64,000 bases of DNA from CAZCFB01 sp964511535 (GTDB lineage Bacteria; Myxococcota_A; Polyangia; GCA-2747355; CAZCFB01), in contig CAZEFW010000028.1 in NCBI GenBank assembly GCA_964511535.1, forward strand, positions 1 to 64,000. The letters are read 5' to 3'. Below are positions 43,188 to 51,176 of this stretch, one piece after another. Positions within the stretch are counted from its first letter, which is position 1. Every line of letters starts with the position of its first letter. The notes beneath the pieces are model-generated. The model ran no database searches, was not told where the DNA came from, and saw nothing but the letters and a program-made list of their open reading frames with translations. A program made the position numbers and the translations under genes.

Positions 43188-43727
43188 ATGAAGATCTCTT
43201 CACGAGCCAAGTACGCGGTGAGGCTGATGGTGGAGCTGGACCGGCAAGGTGCGTTGAAGCGCCCGATCCAGCTGGCTCGGATCTCGGAGAAGACCGGCAT
43301 CTCCAAGCGGTACCTGGAGCAGCTTGCCATCGCCCTCAAGAGCCACTCCCTGATCAGGGGAGTGGCCGGGCGCAACGGCGGCTACATGCTGATCAAGACT
43401 CCGGACCAGATCTCCATCGGCGCGGTGCTCAAGGCGCTCAACGGTCCCATTAACCTGTCGCTCTGCGTTGTGGAGCCGAGCACCTGCATGCGGGCGGACT
43501 TTTGCGAGTGTCGCCTGATCTGGAGCCTGCTGACCAAGCGGGTCAATGCGGTGCTCGAGGAGTTCTCCATCGCCGACCTGTCGGACAAGTCGGTGATGGA
43601 GGAGGTGAGGCTGTTGATGCTGGGGCCGGCGGACACCAGGGATGGCGACATGTGCGGCGAGTGTGGCGGGGCCATCCATCCGGAACAAGGCGAGAGCATC
43701 GCCACCTCAACAGGAGAGACCTCGTGA
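43188..43727 (+). CDS. Rrf2-family transcriptional regulator
   Basis: 179 residues. The N-terminal winged helix is classic Rrf2 (KISSRAKYAVRLMVELDRQG, ISKRYLEQLAIALKSHSLIRGVAGRNGGYML). The effector loop has Cys residues CVVEPSTCMRADFCEC (about residues 86-102), enough to bind a [2Fe-2S] or [4Fe-4S] cluster, as in IscR, RsrR and NsrR. More Cys residues are near the C-terminus (CGECGG). Likely senses redox or sulfur status and controls this dsr-like operon. The stop overlaps the next start (GTGA). Confidence 0.9.
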   Translation: MKISSRAKYAVRLMVELDRQGALKRPIQLARISEKTGISKRYLEQLAIALKSHSLIRGVAGRNGGYMLIKTPDQISIGAVLKALNGPINLSLCVVEPSTCMRADFCECRLIWSLLTKRVNAVLEEFSIADLSDKSVMEEVRLLMLGPADTRDGDMCGECGGAIHPEQGESIATSTGETS

Positions 43728-44386
43728 GGCTGGTTACCTACGGCGACAAGTCATACGCCCTGGACAACTTCGGCTACCTCGAGCACCCGAGCATGTGGGA
43801 CGAGGAATTTGCAGAGGGAATCGCCCCGAGCCTGAGCATTGGCGACGGGCTGACCCCCGAGCACTGGCGCGTCATCTATCATCTGCGGCAGCACCTGGAT
43901 GAGAAAGAGAGCGTGCCGTTCTTCGTGACCACCTGCATCGAGCTCGGACATAACCTGGAGGCGTTCACCCGCCTGTTCCCCACGGGGTTCACCCGCGGGG
44001 CGTGCAAGGCGGCGGGCATCAGCTTCAAGTTCATCGTCGAGACCAACTTCGCCTTGACCTACGAACATCGGCCGAGCATCTGGACCCGGTATCAGCTCAG
44101 TCCGAGCGGCTACCTGGTGGATTTCGACGCCTGGGACAAGACCTTCGCCAACATGATCGCCAGCGAGTGGGACCTGCCCGCTGGCCTCACCGAGGCGCAC
44201 TGGTCGGTGATCCGCTTCATCAGGGATCGCTTCTCGTTCAAGGGCGCCGTGCCTGTGGTCTACGAGATCTGCTCCACGTACAACCTCACCCTGGACGCGT
44301 TCCACAAGCTGTTCCCCACCGGTTATCACCGGGGCGCCTGCCGTGCTGCGGGCGTCCCGGTGGATTCATCCACCGGCGGCGCCTGA
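43724..44386 (+). CDS. Tandem-duplicated DsrC-like protein with CysB only in each domain
   Basis: 220 residues from GTG 43724, overlapping the Rrf2 stop (GTGA) with AGGAG upstream. Two DsrC-like domains: residues 3-103 (GYLEHPSMWDEEFAEGIA, EHWRVIYHLRQHL, AFTRLFPTGFTRGACKAAG) and 115-213 (GYLVDFDAWDKTFANMIA, AHWSVIRFIRDRF, AFHKLFPTGYHRGACRAAG). Each ends with the CysB position (Cys 94 and Cys 206) but lacks the terminal CysA segment. This is the mirror image of the single DsrC-like protein at 40677. I infer that the two proteins could form an intermolecular disulfide or trisulfide handled by DsrMK, or that this one is a regulatory decoy. Confidence 0.8.
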   Translation: MRLVTYGDKSYALDNFGYLEHPSMWDEEFAEGIAPSLSIGDGLTPEHWRVIYHLRQHLDEKESVPFFVTTCIELGHNLEAFTRLFPTGFTRGACKAAGISFKFIVETNFALTYEHRPSIWTRYQLSPSGYLVDFDAWDKTFANMIASEWDLPAGLTEAHWSVIRFIRDRFSFKGAVPVVYEICSTYNLTLDAFHKLFPTGYHRGACRAAGVPVDSSTGGA

Positions 44387-44436
44387 GCCCTCGCGGTTCA
44401 GGTTCGTTACAGCGCCCCACCCATCAAGCTCCGAAT

Positions 44437-44456
44437 CTGACGCCTCGTGGCGTCAG
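44437..44456. terminator. Hairpin in the gap after the dsr-like operon
   Basis: CTGACGCC-TCGT-GGCGTCAG, a perfect 8-bp stem with a 4-nt loop, 50 bp after the tandem DsrC stop. No T-run follows, so it may be a weak or Rho-assisted terminator. The rest of 44387-44598 shows no gene; GAGAGGAG serves ATG 44599. Confidence 0.4.
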
Positions 44457-44598
44457 CTCGCCCGTGCATTGAAGAGCGGCCCGCGCACCTTGCGCTGGCT
44501 TCAGGGCTGAAATCGCGCCTGCGGAACAAATTCCTCAGATCCCTGTCGTAACAAGAACGTTGGTACACACCTGGCCACAGATCTGAGAGAGGAGCTCC

Positions 44599-44868
44599 AT
44601 GGACGACTTCCGCAAGACGATGATCATGCTCTCTGCCGCTGCCACCATGAGCGCGCTGGGCACCCAGGCCGCCATCGCGGGCCAGAAAGCGAAGAAGAAG
44701 GGTCCGGAAGGCAAGGACAAGGTGCAGCGCACCAAGGGCAAGAAGGCGGCCAAGAAGAAGGTCAAGCGGGTGAAGAAGGCCCGCCGGCGCGCGCCGCGGG
44801 TCAACCCCGAGTTCTCCATGCCGGCCGGTACTGCCTACGACGTGGTGGCCCGCCGGGACCTGCCCTGA
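44599..44868 (+). CDS. Small Lys-rich exported-type peptide, candidate RiPP precursor
   Basis: 89 residues. The N-terminal 27 look like a signal peptide (MIMLSAAATMSALGTQAAIA). Residues 28-70 are extremely basic (KAKKKGPEGKDK, KGKKAAKKKVKRVKKARRR). The C-terminal 20 residues (NPEFSMPAGTAYDVVARRDL and one Pro) are of mixed composition and could be a modified core. Strong ribosome site GAGAGGAG. The stop overlaps the putative start of a twin radical-SAM/SPASM enzyme, and a B12-type radical SAM protein with a PqqD-like domain follows, which is why I propose a ribosomally made, modified peptide. No homologue recognised; the role is inference from context. Confidence 0.6.
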   Translation: MDDFRKTMIMLSAAATMSALGTQAAIAGQKAKKKGPEGKDKVQRTKGKKAAKKKVKRVKKARRRAPRVNPEFSMPAGTAYDVVARRDLP

Positions 44869-47087
44869 GCGCCCGCGCCCCGGGCCCTGCCGCGCCGCAG
44901 CTCCGCTACGCCATCCTGGAGCTGGGCCTGCGCTGCAACCTGCGCTGTGACCATTGCGCGTCCGGCTCCGGCAAGCCGCGCCCTCAGGAGCTGGAGCTGG
45001 AGCACTGGCTCGAGGTGGTGGAGGACCTGGCGCACCTTCAGTGCGGCGCCGTGGATCTGATGGGCGGCGAGGTGCTGCTCAGCCCGCTGCTCGACCCGGT
45101 GGGCGCGGCGCTGAAGCGGGCCGGCCTGGGCTGGGGCATCCTGACCAACGGCTGGCTGCTGGACGAGGATCGCGCCCGGGAGCTGCTGGCGCTGGGGTGC
45201 CGCGGCGTGGGCGTCAGCCTGGACGGCGCGGACCCGGCCACCCACGACGCGGCGCGGGGCAGGGCGGGGGCCTTCCAGCGCGCCATGGCCGCGCTGGAGG
45301 TGGTGGCGGCCCTGCCCCTGGGCCCGCGCAACCGTGCGGTGCTCACCTCGGTCTCCCGGCGGAACCTCGCGGCGCTGCCAGCCATGGGACAGCTCCTGTC
45401 CCGCCGCTTCGGCGGCTTCCGCTGGCAGATCAACCTCTGCTCCGCCGAGGCGCCCCGGCTGTCCGACGATGTGCGGCTGGACGCGCGCGAGGTGAGCCAG
45501 GTGGTGGACTTCGTGGCTGGCGCCCGAAGGCGCGGCACCTACGACCTGGAGGTGAGCCTGGCCCACGACGTGGGTTACCAGCTGGACGACGCGCAGATCC
45601 ATGACTTCACCTGGCGCGGCTGCCCCGCGGGGGTACACAACCTCGGCGTGCAGAGCGACGGCCAGGTCAAGGGCTGCCTGGCGCTGTCCAGCGACTTCGC
45701 GGTGGGCAACGTGCGGCGCACGCGCCTGCGCCAGCTGTGGCAGCGCCCGGAGCGGTGGGGCGCGCACCGCGACTTCGAGGCCGCGCTGCTGGGACCCAAC
45801 TGCCGCGGGTGTGTCTTCGGCGCCGAGTGCCGGGGCGGCTGCACGGCCTACTCCGTGGCCCACACCGGCCAGGCTCATAACCACCCCCACTGCCGCTGGA
45901 GGATGAGCTCCGACGAGCAGCGGCAGGCCCTGCGTCGTCCCGCGGTTCGCCTCGCCGGAGCACCCGCGCCGCCGGCGGAGCTCGGCCCGCCGGTGGGTGA
46001 GCCCGAGGCCGAGGCCACCCCGGCGCTCGACTCGCCGGAGCCCACGCCAGGCAAGCCGTGGCCGCTGCCCCTGCAGTCAGCCTGCATCGAGCTGACCCTG
46101 AGGTGCAACCTGAGCTGCCTGCACTGCGGCTCCGCCTCGGGCAAGGGCCGCCGCCAGCTGCTCGACCTGGCCGCGTTCGTGCCCCTGTTCCGGGATCTCT
46201 ACCTGCTCGGGTGCCGCCGGGTGGTGCTGCTGGGGGGCGAGCCGCTGCTGCACCCCGACTGGTCGTCGGTGGTCATGATGGCCGCGGGCTTTGACCAGCA
46301 GGTGGCCCTCATCACCAACGGGATGCTCGTCGACGACGAGGTCGCGCGGCAGATGGCGGGGCTGCCCCTGACCCATGTGGGGGTCAGCATCGACGGGGCC
46401 ACCGAGGCCACCCACGACCACATCAGGGGAGTGCCCGGGGCGCTGACCAGGGCATGGGCCGCGGTGCAGCGGCTGCAGCAGGCGGGGGTGCCGGTGACGG
46501 TCATCACCACGCTGAACCAGCTGAACCTCCACGAGCTGGAGCTGATGCGCGACCGGCTGGCGGGGCGCGGGCTGGTCTGGCAGATCCAGGCGGCCAACGG
46601 CACCGGGGATCGGTTCAGGCGGGACTGGCTGCTGGACCCCGCCGGGATCCTGCGCGCGGCGCGCTTCATCCAGCAGACCCGGGAGCAGCTGACCCCCGAG
46701 GAGCTGGCCGTGACCGGAGGCCACAACATCGGGCACCACGGCTGCTCGGTGCATGACCACGCCGCCGCAGGGACCTGGCAGGGGTGCCCTGGCGGCGTGA
46801 CGGCCGCGGGTATCTGCGCCGACGGATCGGTCAAGGGGTGCCTCTCGATGGAGGCCAGGGAGATTGTGGGCAACATCCATCACACGCCCCTGCAGGAGCT
46901 GTGGGAGAGCCCGGATGCCTTCGCCCACCGTCGGTGGTTTCGCCCCGGCGCGCTGGAGGGCGGGTGCGCCAGCTGCCCCCACGGCTCCACCTGTCGGGCG
47001 GGGTGCCCGGAGATGGCCCGCGCCGCCACGGGGCGTGACCGCGACAACCCGCTGTGCGTGCGTCAGGCCGAGGAGGCGCGGCCGTGA
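44865..47087 (+). CDS. Twin radical-SAM/SPASM protein, probable CTG start
   Basis: 740 residues if it starts at CTG 44865, which overlaps the upstream stop as CTGA. No in-frame ATG, GTG or TTG lies between 44521 and the first cluster motif; the first GTG (45015) would delete that motif. Module 1: CNLRCDHC (24-31), MGGEVLL, GVSLDGADPATHD, SPASM Cys residues in GCPAGVHNLG, CRGCVFGAECRGGC and later. Module 2: CNLSCLHC (414-421), LGGEPLL, GVSIDGATEATHD, SPASM Cys in GCPGGVTAAG, CASCPHGSTCRAGC. So two complete three-cluster enzymes are fused, joined by a Pro-rich linker near 365-405. Such SPASM enzymes modify peptides by radical chemistry; the small protein upstream is the likely substrate. Confidence 0.78.
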   Translation: MSARAPGPAAPQLRYAILELGLRCNLRCDHCASGSGKPRPQELELEHWLEVVEDLAHLQCGAVDLMGGEVLLSPLLDPVGAALKRAGLGWGILTNGWLLDEDRARELLALGCRGVGVSLDGADPATHDAARGRAGAFQRAMAALEVVAALPLGPRNRAVLTSVSRRNLAALPAMGQLLSRRFGGFRWQINLCSAEAPRLSDDVRLDAREVSQVVDFVAGARRRGTYDLEVSLAHDVGYQLDDAQIHDFTWRGCPAGVHNLGVQSDGQVKGCLALSSDFAVGNVRRTRLRQLWQRPERWGAHRDFEAALLGPNCRGCVFGAECRGGCTAYSVAHTGQAHNHPHCRWRMSSDEQRQALRRPAVRLAGAPAPPAELGPPVGEPEAEATPALDSPEPTPGKPWPLPLQSACIELTLRCNLSCLHCGSASGKGRRQLLDLAAFVPLFRDLYLLGCRRVVLLGGEPLLHPDWSSVVMMAAGFDQQVALITNGMLVDDEVARQMAGLPLTHVGVSIDGATEATHDHIRGVPGALTRAWAAVQRLQQAGVPVTVITTLNQLNLHELELMRDRLAGRGLVWQIQAANGTGDRFRRDWLLDPAGILRAARFIQQTREQLTPEELAVTGGHNIGHHGCSVHDHAAAGTWQGCPGGVTAAGICADGSVKGCLSMEAREIVGNIHHTPLQELWESPDAFAHRRWFRPGALEGGCASCPHGSTCRAGCPEMARAATGRDRDNPLCVRQAEEARP

Positions 47088-49072
47088 GGCGGCTGCTGTT
47101 CGTGCCGAACCCCCATGTGCGGCTGGACCGCGCCTGGGCCGCGCCCTATGTGCCGCTGGAGCTGCTCTCCGCCATGGCAACCGCCGAGGGGGCAGGGGCC
47201 GAGCCTGCGCTGTTCGACGTCAACCGGCTCGTGGAGCACGGCCGCCTCCGGGTTGGTCCAGAGCTCTGGGAGGAGGCCGCCGAACTGGCCGCCGAGGCCG
47301 CGCCGGCGCTGATGGTGCTGGAGGCCTGGACCGGCACCCTGCACAACACCCTGCTGCTGGCCCGGGCCATGCGGCGGCGGCACCCCGCGGTCCCGCTGGT
47401 GTTGGCCGGGGCGGGCACGTCGGCCCTGGCCGTGGAGGTGATCCAGCGCTTCCCCGAGGTGGACGCCGTGATCCGCGGTGAGCTGGAGCCGGCGGTGGAG
47501 GCGCTGAGCGCGGCCGACCCCGACGCGGCGCTGCCCCCGGCCCCCGGGCTGGTGCGGCGTGTACCCGGCGGCGTGGCGGACGCTCCTCACGCGTGGGTGG
47601 AGGACCTGGAGGGGATCCCCCGGGCCGCCTACCACCTGGCCCTGCTGCAGCCGGGCGACGCCATCCCGGTGGAGCCCGGCCGGGGCTGCCAGCGCGGGTG
47701 CACTTTCTGCGCGCTGGCCGGTCACTGGCCCCCCGTGTACCGCCCGCGCGACCCGGCGTCGCTGGCCCGCGAGATGCGCTCGTTGGGGCAGCGCTACCCC
47801 GGCTCCCTGCTGGACCTGACCCAGGACCCCACCTTCTTCACGGACCGCGCGCGCGTGGCCGAGCTGTGCGAGACCCTCGGATCCGATGGACCGCGGTGGA
47901 CCTGCCACGCTCGGCCGGACCGGCTCGACCCGGAGACCCTGCAGGCCATGGCGCGCGCCGGCTGCGCGGGCCTCCTGCTCGGGGTGGAGAGCGGCTGCCC
48001 GGACATGCAGGCCCGGCTGCGCAAGGACATCGACCTGGCGCGGCTGGAGCCCTGCCTGCGAGAGGCCAGCCGGCTGGGGATGGAGGCGCGCTGCACCTTC
48101 ATGGTGGGGCTGCCCCACGAGGACGTCGGAGCCGTGGGGCGCACCGCCCGGGTGATGATGAGCGCGCTATCGGCCGGGGCATCGGGCGTGGGGGTGGAGC
48201 TGCTGCGGGCCTACCCCGGCAGCGAGGTCCATCAGGACCTGGCCGGCGACCTGGCCTTCGAGCCGCTGCTGTGCACCGCCGCCCCGACGGATGGGCCAGC
48301 GATGCGGCTGGTGCAGGAGCACCCGGACCTGCTGTCCGCCTCATACCGGGTGCCCGGCTCGCTGCCCCGGGAGGAGCTGCTGGCCGTCTGGGTTGCGCTG
48401 GCCTGCCTGGCCGAGCCCATGGCGGCGCTGCGAGGCCACGGCGTGGACCCTGGCGAGCTGCTCGTCGGCCTGCGGCTGGACCCTGTGCCGACGGACCTCG
48501 TCCAGGCGGCCCGGCAGGTGGCGTCCCTGCTGGAGGCGCGCGGCCTGGCCCTGGCGCCGGCGGCCGCACCTGCCGCGTGGCGCGACATGCTCGCCTACCA
48601 TGTCGCCCTGCTGGAGCTGGGGCGCGCGGCCGACCCCGAGGCCACGGGGCAGGCGGACCGCGCGGCGGCGCTGGGCGTCCATGGCCCGGACCGGGGCTGC
48701 CCCGTGATGACCGTGCCCCACCGCCTGCTGGAGCTGGCCACGGACCTGGAGCAGCTGGTGGAAGGTCGGCTCGACGCTGGCAGCCTGCCGGCGCCCGCGC
48801 CCGTGCTGGTGGCCCGTGCGCCCACGCCAGGGGAGGCGTCGTACTACACCCAGCGCTCCAGCGCCCTGGAGTCGTTCCAGCTGGACCCCGTGGGCGCCGA
48901 GCTCGTGCGGCGCTGCGATGGCTCCACGCCGCTGACCACCCTGGCCAACGCCATGGCGCCGCAGCTCAACCTGTCGCCCCGGCGCGCCCTCGAGGAGTGC
49001 ACCCAGGCGCTGGAGGAGCTGGCCGAGGCCGGCCTGATGGCCGTGATCGACCCTGGAGCCTGTCGCGGATAG
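47084..49072 (+). CDS. B12-binding-type radical SAM protein with C-terminal PqqD-like domain
   Basis: 662 residues from GTG 47084, overlapping the previous stop (GTGA). The N-terminal 185 residues resemble a cobalamin-binding Rossmann domain (VRRLLFVPNPHVRLDRAWAA, APYVPLELLSAMA, LVLAGAGTSALAV). The radical SAM core has CQRGCTFC (202-209), LDLTQDPTFF, LLLGVESG and TFMVGLPHED. The end (about 585-655: FQLDPVGAELVRRCDGSTPL and ALEELAEAGLM) looks like a PqqD-type recognition element, which binds leader peptides in RiPP pathways. Third gene of the operon and probably acts on the same peptide as the twin enzyme. Methyl transfer or cyclisation are possible; sequence does not decide. Confidence 0.78.
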   Translation: MRRLLFVPNPHVRLDRAWAAPYVPLELLSAMATAEGAGAEPALFDVNRLVEHGRLRVGPELWEEAAELAAEAAPALMVLEAWTGTLHNTLLLARAMRRRHPAVPLVLAGAGTSALAVEVIQRFPEVDAVIRGELEPAVEALSAADPDAALPPAPGLVRRVPGGVADAPHAWVEDLEGIPRAAYHLALLQPGDAIPVEPGRGCQRGCTFCALAGHWPPVYRPRDPASLAREMRSLGQRYPGSLLDLTQDPTFFTDRARVAELCETLGSDGPRWTCHARPDRLDPETLQAMARAGCAGLLLGVESGCPDMQARLRKDIDLARLEPCLREASRLGMEARCTFMVGLPHEDVGAVGRTARVMMSALSAGASGVGVELLRAYPGSEVHQDLAGDLAFEPLLCTAAPTDGPAMRLVQEHPDLLSASYRVPGSLPREELLAVWVALACLAEPMAALRGHGVDPGELLVGLRLDPVPTDLVQAARQVASLLEARGLALAPAAAPAAWRDMLAYHVALLELGRAADPEATGQADRAAALGVHGPDRGCPVMTVPHRLLELATDLEQLVEGRLDAGSLPAPAPVLVARAPTPGEASYYTQRSSALESFQLDPVGAELVRRCDGSTPLTTLANAMAPQLNLSPRRALEECTQALEELAEAGLMAVIDPGACRG

Positions 49073-49116
49073 ACAATCAAGCCTGGCGAAGCATCAATCC
49101 ATGCGAGACAGGCTCC
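49055..49116. repeat. 10-bp inverted repeat at the operon end
   Basis: GGAGCCTGTC (49055-49064) and GACAGGCTCC (49107-49116) flank 42 bp containing the stop region of the radical SAM gene and the short gap before the convergent gene. It may be a bidirectional transcription stop; no T-run. Confidence 0.4.
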
Positions 49117-49126
49117 TACCCCCAGC

Positions 49127-51127
49127 TCACCGCTTGAACGGGTAACGCTCCTGTGCGCGCTTCATCTCCAGCTGCCCGGGCTTGTCCTTGATCGGCACCA
49201 TCTGCAGGCCCGCCAGGGGCGGCGAGGTGAAGATCAGCACGCTCTTTCCGTCGGGGCGGTCGTAGCGCTTCAGCCCGGTCTTGTACTCGCCAGCGTCGAG
49301 CTGGTAGCCGCCGTCCTTGGTGGCGCTGATGGTGACCTCGCCGATCTCGGGGTTGCGATGCTTGCCCAGGTACGGGGCCATGAAGGCCTTGTCGGGAGCG
49401 GTCATGCGGGCCTTGAGCCGGGCCAGCTCCTGGTCGCGCCGCATCATGTTGTAGCGCAAGCGCTCGCTCGCCTTGGGCTCGGCGCCGAACCACAGCTCCA
49501 CCAGCCGACGCCAGATGATGGCGTTGACCTGGTGCCCGCCGGTGCCGTTTGAGATGGCCACCAGGCCGACCCCCTTGTCCGGGATGAAGCTGACCAGGGT
49601 GCCGAAGCCCATGGTGCCGCCGCCGTGGCTGATGGTGCGCAGCCCGCGGTCGTCGGCGGAGATCCAGCCGAGGCCGTAGGAGGCCTTGGCGCTGATCTTG
49701 ACCTGGGGCGCCCAGCGGTGGGTCAGGTTCTTGGCGCTGGCCACCTGCGCGCCGCCCTGGGCCTTGCCCTTGCTGATCTCGGCGATGACGTAGCGGGCCA
49801 TGTCGTGGGCGGTGGACCAGATGCCGCCGCTGGGGCGGATGAAGGTGACGAACCGCTCGTGGTTCATGTCCACCAGGTGGTGCTTCGCCTGCAGGTCCGC
49901 GGAGTGGGGCGTGGCGCGGTTGGCCGACTTGAGCGCCGCGTCGAAGTCGAGGGTGGTGTTGTCCATGCCGAGGGGCGTGAACACGCGGGTCTGCATGGCC
50001 AGGTCATACCCCCTGCCCAGGTCGTCGGCCGCGCCGGTGGCGGCGGCGGCCACGTAGCCGCCCGCGGCAACCATGTGGTTCTGGTACTGGAAGGTCTCCT
50101 TAAGCCCGGTGGACGGGCTCATGCCGGCCAGCTCGGCGAACACGGCGGCCGGGCCCTTGGCGGAGAACTCCAGGATCAGCGGCAGGTCCTTGCGGGGCAG
50201 CCCCGCGCAGGCGCACACGAGCTGCTCCACGGTCAGGGCGTCGGTGAGCTTGGCGTCGCCGAGCTTGAAGGCGGGGTAGACCTTCTTGACCGGGTCGGCC
50301 CAGGCGAGCTTGCCCGCGTCCACGAGGCTGGCCATGAGCAGGGTGGTCAGCGACTTGGAGACCGAGCCGATCATCATCAGGGTGTCGGGGGTGACCTTGT
50401 CGGGCTTGCCGAGCTCGCGCACGCCGAAGCCCTCGGCCCAGGCGATCTGGCCGTCCTCGATCACCGCCAGGGCCAGGCCCGGCGCGCCGGTGACCTTCAT
50501 CGCCTCCTGGATCAGCTTGGAGAGCTCCGCCTTGCGCGCGCCCAGCGGCGCGACCTTGCGCTCGCCAAGCTCCTCCTCCTTGACCCCCGGCGCCTTGAGG
50601 CTCGCCAGGAAGGTGCGCATCTGGGCGCCGCGCTTGTCCAGCGAGGGCGGCGTGCCCCGCACCAGTGCGACCCACACGCGCTGGCCCTTGCGCCGGGCGA
50701 TGGCCTGGGCGTGCTGGTCGCCCTGGGCCACGTAGGTCACCACGAGCACCTCGTCCCAGCCGGCCTTGGGCGGCGGCTTGATCTCCTGGTCCTGCTTGAA
50801 GTTGAAGTCCGGGATGGCGGCCTTCCAGGCCTTGCTCACCGCCGCCGCGCAGTCAGGCTTCGGCTGCTCCAGCTCCACCAGGTAGACATGCATCGACCGG
50901 TCCGGATCGGACAGGTGCACGATGTTGCCGCGCGTGGCGGCAACCATGCCCTTGGGCACCTGCAAGGTGGCGCCGGCGGGCGTCTTGGCCTGGTGCGGGC
51001 CGTCGACGAACTTCTCCGCCACGGCCGGAGGCGCCGTGGCAGCGGGCTTCTGCTGAGCCGCGGGGCAGCCCGCGAGCAGCGAAGCTGCGAGCAAACTAAC
51101 TATTCTGGCATTCTGGCATTTTGGCAT
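49127..51127 (-). CDS. Beta-lactamase-family serine hydrolase, lipoprotein
   Basis: 666 residues from ATG 51127 (lipobox LLAGC near residue 21). An N-terminal extension of about 180 residues precedes a class C-type beta-lactamase domain: Ser-x-x-Lys in IGSVSKSLTTL, Tyr-x-Asn in FQYQNHMVAAGG, and a late HGG in TISHGGGTMGF. The C-terminal 110 residues are a DUF3471-like beta domain. Such proteins are peptidases or esterases rather than true antibiotic beta-lactamases. Convergent with the radical SAM operon. The start region is made of octamer repeats, noted separately. Confidence 0.88.
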   Translation of the reverse strand: MPKCQNARIVSLLAASLLAGCPAAQQKPAATAPPAVAEKFVDGPHQAKTPAGATLQVPKGMVAATRGNIVHLSDPDRSMHVYLVELEQPKPDCAAAVSKAWKAAIPDFNFKQDQEIKPPPKAGWDEVLVVTYVAQGDQHAQAIARRKGQRVWVALVRGTPPSLDKRGAQMRTFLASLKAPGVKEEELGERKVAPLGARKAELSKLIQEAMKVTGAPGLALAVIEDGQIAWAEGFGVRELGKPDKVTPDTLMMIGSVSKSLTTLLMASLVDAGKLAWADPVKKVYPAFKLGDAKLTDALTVEQLVCACAGLPRKDLPLILEFSAKGPAAVFAELAGMSPSTGLKETFQYQNHMVAAGGYVAAAATGAADDLGRGYDLAMQTRVFTPLGMDNTTLDFDAALKSANRATPHSADLQAKHHLVDMNHERFVTFIRPSGGIWSTAHDMARYVIAEISKGKAQGGAQVASAKNLTHRWAPQVKISAKASYGLGWISADDRGLRTISHGGGTMGFGTLVSFIPDKGVGLVAISNGTGGHQVNAIIWRRLVELWFGAEPKASERLRYNMMRRDQELARLKARMTAPDKAFMAPYLGKHRNPEIGEVTISATKDGGYQLDAGEYKTGLKRYDRPDGKSVLIFTSPPLAGLQMVPIKDKPGQLEMKRAQERYPFKR

Positions 51128-51149
51128 TCTGGCACCCTGGCATTCGAGC
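51102..51149. repeat. Octanucleotide microsatellite at a gene start
   Basis: ATTCTGGC at 51102, 51110 and 51126, with variants ATTTTGGC (51118), ACCCTGGC (51134) and ATTCGAGC (51142). On the coding strand most units contain ATG, so each repeat offers a start codon in a different frame. It spans the first codons of the serine hydrolase. Confidence 0.75.
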
Positions 51150-51176
51150 GCGGCCACAGCCGCGCGAGTTCGCTGG

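Noticed and set aside
44818..44820. ATG as start of the twin radical SAM gene
   Set aside because: It is in the precursor frame, not in the enzyme frame.
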